Below, one piece after another: positions 61,767 through 64,000 of a DNA stretch of 64,000 nucleotides (position 1 is its first letter; each line of letters begins with the position of its first letter). A program made the position numbers and the translations under genes. This DNA is from Desulfosporosinus sp. FKB (GTDB lineage: Bacteria > Bacillota > Desulfitobacteriia > Desulfitobacteriales > Desulfitobacteriaceae), in NCBI RefSeq assembly GCF_002196705.1, contig NZ_NADJ01000037.1:124001-188000 (forward strand), in the 5' to 3' direction. The notes under the pieces are model-generated. The model had not been told where the DNA came from. It worked only from the letters and a program-made list of their open reading frames with translations, and made no database searches.

Positions 61767-62402
61767 CTACTTATTTAGTACAAGAACTCGTGACTCATAT
61801 TTTTCTACACATTCTGGACAGGCAATACGCCCATCACGGACTCTCGCCCGCTGTTCCATGACTCCCTCTCCACAGAATGCGCATTGTACCGTTGGATTGA
61901 GTTTTGGACCCTTTGGCAGCTCAAAGGAGATTTTTCGCCATTCAAAATGCTCTTCCGGCGGAGCTTCCAGCAGGTGTATGGAAATCTCTTCATGCAGTTT
62001 ATAAAATTCCTCAGACTCGGCGGTCGTTGCAGCACCTTCCATCAATTTAACCCTCAGAGCTTGGTGCCGTTCATTGTCCATAGCTCCATATTTCAAGGCC
62101 ACGCGTACACCATGTCCGTCCTGTCGACGAATGAAACTAAAAACATGCTTCCCATGATCTTTAAACATCAAATTTCCCTTGCCAAACGTGCTGGAAAATA
62201 AGGCCTGGACTGCATCCACGCCGCAAGCATCATTTTGGACAATGCTGACAATCCCTCTCTTGGAATCGTAGGGTTCGTCTCCTAAATCAGGAAGCATTTT
62301 CAAGGCAATCTGAGCTGCCACAAAGCCAATTGCTAACCCCGGGCAGACATGCCCATGAAATGCCACACAACGTTCCCAATCCATCTTAACTTGTTCATCC
62401 AT
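61767..62402 (-). CDS. FmdE family protein
   Basis: 211 aa. N-terminal FmdE domain with metal ligands FHGHVCPGLAIGF (~15-27) and QNDACGVDAVQ (~57-67). The C-terminal zinc ribbon is CAFCGEGV...CPEC (~170-200). Named after formylmethanofuran dehydrogenase subunit E, but bacterial copies stand next to metal-chelate importers with no such dehydrogenase. Likely a metal- or cofactor-binding partner of the adjacent transporter. Confidence 0.9.
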   Translation of the reverse strand: MDEQVKMDWERCVAFHGHVCPGLAIGFVAAQIALKMLPDLGDEPYDSKRGIVSIVQNDACGVDAVQALFSSTFGKGNLMFKDHGKHVFSFIRRQDGHGVRVALKYGAMDNERHQALRVKLMEGAATTAESEEFYKLHEEISIHLLEAPPEEHFEWRKISFELPKGPKLNPTVQCAFCGEGVMEQRARVRDGRIACPECVEKYESRVLVLNK

Positions 62403-62495
62403 CTTTATCCGCTCCTTATTTTTTTGCTTATTCCTAATTTAGAAACCACGTATTTCATTCAAATTAATTCAAAAACTCTTTTACATCTAATATCG

Positions 62496-63092
62496 TTATA
62501 GTTTTCTCCCTGTTAAGAGATAGCGCTGGGGTGCATCTTCGATCGTTATATTTTCAAAACCGGCTTCTAAAAATATTGCGTGCATCACTTCCTTTTCTGG
62601 AATCAGGCAATTCTTAACCGCACCGCCAAGAGAAGCGTGTAAATTATTAATATAATCTCTGCTATGGGGATGAATTACAGAAACTCTGCCTCCACGTTTC
62701 AAGACTCTGCTCATCTCTTTGGCAGCTTGCCAAAGATCATCAAAATGAGGAAAGGCTGAGTTGCACACGACTTCATTAACTGACTGATCTGCCATCGGGA
62801 TATTCTCTGCCTTCCCATCCAAGATTTCCAAATTAGGCAATTGATACTTTTTGCGTGCTTCTGCCAACATCTTGGGAGAAAAATCCACAGCGATCACGAC
62901 TCCCGACGGACCTATGTCCTTAATCAGCATGGGTATAAGCACTCCTGTTCCAGTCCCCAGATCAAGAACGTTGCTTCCCGGGGACAAAGCCAGTTCTTCT
63001 ACGATACTCTGTAATCTAAGCAGTACCTCATCTTCAATTAAAGAATCCCAATTTGCTGCTTTTTCGTTGAAATAATCTTTTTTAGTATTCAT
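62496..63092 (-). CDS. Class I SAM-dependent methyltransferase
   Basis: 198 aa. AdoMet motif I VLDLGTGTGVLIP (~42-54), motif II VIAVDFSPKML (~66-76), motif III-IV NEVVCNSAFPHF, then VLKRGGRVSVIHP. UbiE-like fold. Lies between FmdE and a second substrate-binding gene. Probably modifies the imported ligand or a metallophore; substrate unknown. Confidence 0.9.
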   Translation of the reverse strand: MNTKKDYFNEKAANWDSLIEDEVLLRLQSIVEELALSPGSNVLDLGTGTGVLIPMLIKDIGPSGVVIAVDFSPKMLAEARKKYQLPNLEILDGKAENIPMADQSVNEVVCNSAFPHFDDLWQAAKEMSRVLKRGGRVSVIHPHSRDYINNLHASLGGAVKNCLIPEKEVMHAIFLEAGFENITIEDAPQRYLLTGRKL

Positions 63093-63163
63093 ATCCGGCC
63101 ACCCCGCAATCTTTACTACATGCTCCCAGTTTTCTTTCGCAGCGATATAACGTTTCTTATCGC

Positions 63164-64000
63164 CTACGAATGAATCAAATCAAGCTTTTTGAATCCGCCA
63201 TAATCCTTAACCATTTGTTCGTAGACGGGTTTGCCTAATAGAAACGTATAGATTTCATTCACTTTTTTGGCAGGATCAACATCCTGGAATTGTTTAGGGA
63301 AAATCACTTTTCCAGCATAATAGGCATCTGCCAAAGCCGTATCAATGTTAGTCGTATAAAAATTATAGGGAATCTGACCGTAAACTTGTCCGTTTTTAAC
63401 CGCCTGCAGTGACTTGTAAAATTCAGGGTTCTTTTGGGCATCGGCAAGCACTTTACTGTATCCTCCTTCGTCAACAAAGAGAATGTCCGGATCCCAGCTT
63501 ACCAACTTCTCGCGCTCAATCATCACGCTGCCGCTTTTTCCGGTTTCATCGACAACATTACGAGCCCCAATGTTCAGAAAGGGGGGATACTTAGCCTGAG
63601 TACTTTCAATACCCTGAGTTCCTTTTACACCTATAGCTCCCACATAAACTTTCGGCTTCTCTGTGTCGGCGATACCTTGTGTGCGCTCTGCTAAATCCTT
63701 CTGACTCTTCTTAAGGTAGTTGATAACTTCCCCGGACCTCTGTTGAGTTCCGATAACCTGTCCTATCAGGTCTAAAGAGCGATAAACTTGATCTTCATCA
63801 AAGGTTGCCAAGGGCCCATAACTTAAAACAACGACAGGAATTCCGGTTTTGGCTTGGAGATTGTCAGCCTTAACTTTGTCCACGAGGTAGCTGACAAAAA
63901 TTACATCCGGTTTGACACTAAGTAACGCTTCTTCATCCAGCACTGAGTCTGCTCCGCCCTGCCCAATTGTCGGTAAATTCTTAAGCTCTGGGTGGGCAAA
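63164..64000 (-). CDS. Second FecB-type substrate-binding protein, 5' end outside the window
   Basis: The frame is open to the right edge, giving the C-terminal ~278 residues. Highly similar to the other binding protein (AQYPPFVLIGAKNVVDETGKSG against AKYPPFLNIGARNVVDETGKSG-type segments, same GKP.Y end). Recent tandem duplication with intervening methyltransferase and FmdE. Its own permease would have to lie upstream or be shared. Confidence 0.88.
   Translation of the reverse strand, partial: FAHPELKNLPTIGQGGADSVLDEEALLSVKPDVIFVSYLVDKVKADNLQAKTGIPVVVLSYGPLATFDEDQVYRSLDLIGQVIGTQQRSGEVINYLKKSQKDLAERTQGIADTEKPKVYVGAIGVKGTQGIESTQAKYPPFLNIGARNVVDETGKSGSVMIEREKLVSWDPDILFVDEGGYSKVLADAQKNPEFYKSLQAVKNGQVYGQIPYNFYTTNIDTALADAYYAGKVIFPKQFQDVDPAKKVNEIYTFLLGKPVYEQMVKDYGGFKKLDLIHS

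Noticed and set aside
1-64000. CRISPR arrays, tRNA and rRNA genes, complete insertion sequences
   Set aside because: No regularly spaced direct repeats with unique spacers, no cloverleaf or rRNA sequence and no transposase gene were found by reading.

Overview
The window looks like chromosomal DNA of an anaerobic, endospore-lineage Firmicute. My best guess is the Desulfosporosinus/Desulfitobacterium (Peptococcales) neighbourhood. The guess rests on AGGAGG ribosome sites, frequent TTG/GTG starts, moderate-to-low GC, a LexA/DinR box of Gram-positive type, a Bacillus-type Zur box, cobalamin riboswitches over Co transport genes, and an FmdE-type protein beside FecBCD-type transporters. The genus is inference; no rRNA or tRNA gene was seen.

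Layout. (1) 1-2.1 kb: an incomplete gene, a Phd-like protein, an NAD(P)H/FMN reductase and a two-gene operon behind a promoter that carries a LexA box. (2) 2.2-11.8 kb: a mobile element with two overlapping large serine recombinases, a small HTH/zinc-finger gene and SHOCT-like gene, a P27-type small terminase, a primase-helicase, an iteron-like putative origin directly 3' of it, an antirepressor-like gene and a divergent DUF6076 gene. This set resembles a phage satellite (terS + rep + ori) or an SCC-like element (paired serine recombinases + helicase). No large terminase, capsid or tail gene is visible. (3) 11.8-15.5 kb: decayed fragments (zinc-ribbon, GNAT, DUF3883), a membrane-anchored coiled-coil protein, a TfoX-N protein and a YjbQ protein.

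(4) 15.6-40 kb: a defence island, almost all on the minus strand: type I restriction-modification (hsdM-hsdS-hsdR) plus an HNH gene; a complete Wadjet system (jetA-B-C-D) entering at a truncated carboxymuconolactone-decarboxylase gene; small membrane proteins and a frameshifted methyltransferase in a repeat-rich stretch; an unrecognised two-gene pair sharing an SG(N/H)(N/H)SNN(F/Y)Q motif; a Septu-like ATPase + HNH pair; and a three-gene operon of an NdpA-like nucleoid-associated protein, a PD-(D/E)XK-like nuclease and an unknown protein. The last operon and the two-gene pair are the best candidates for undescribed systems. A 31-base direct repeat brackets the Wadjet segment. At 40-41.2 kb there is a gene-free stretch with a group II intron-like hairpin, an 18-base perfect inverted repeat and four exact copies of GGGGGTGCA.

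(5) 41.2-64 kb: an envelope and metal-homeostasis region. It holds a Tat-exported M28 peptidase; a YraQ-type permease with its TIGR03943 partner; zur-znuC-znuB-znuA behind a perfect 45-base palindromic Zur box; divergent mntR/mntH; a CDF exporter; cobA-type adenosyltransferase behind a cobalamin riboswitch; a His-tailed EamA transporter; a cbiM-N-Q-O cobalt ECF importer behind a second cobalamin riboswitch; and a FecB-FecC-FecE-type importer with FmdE and a methyltransferase, followed by a second FecB-type gene running off the window. Relics of an FmdE gene, a His-rich tail and a CDF gene show that this region has been duplicated and trimmed.
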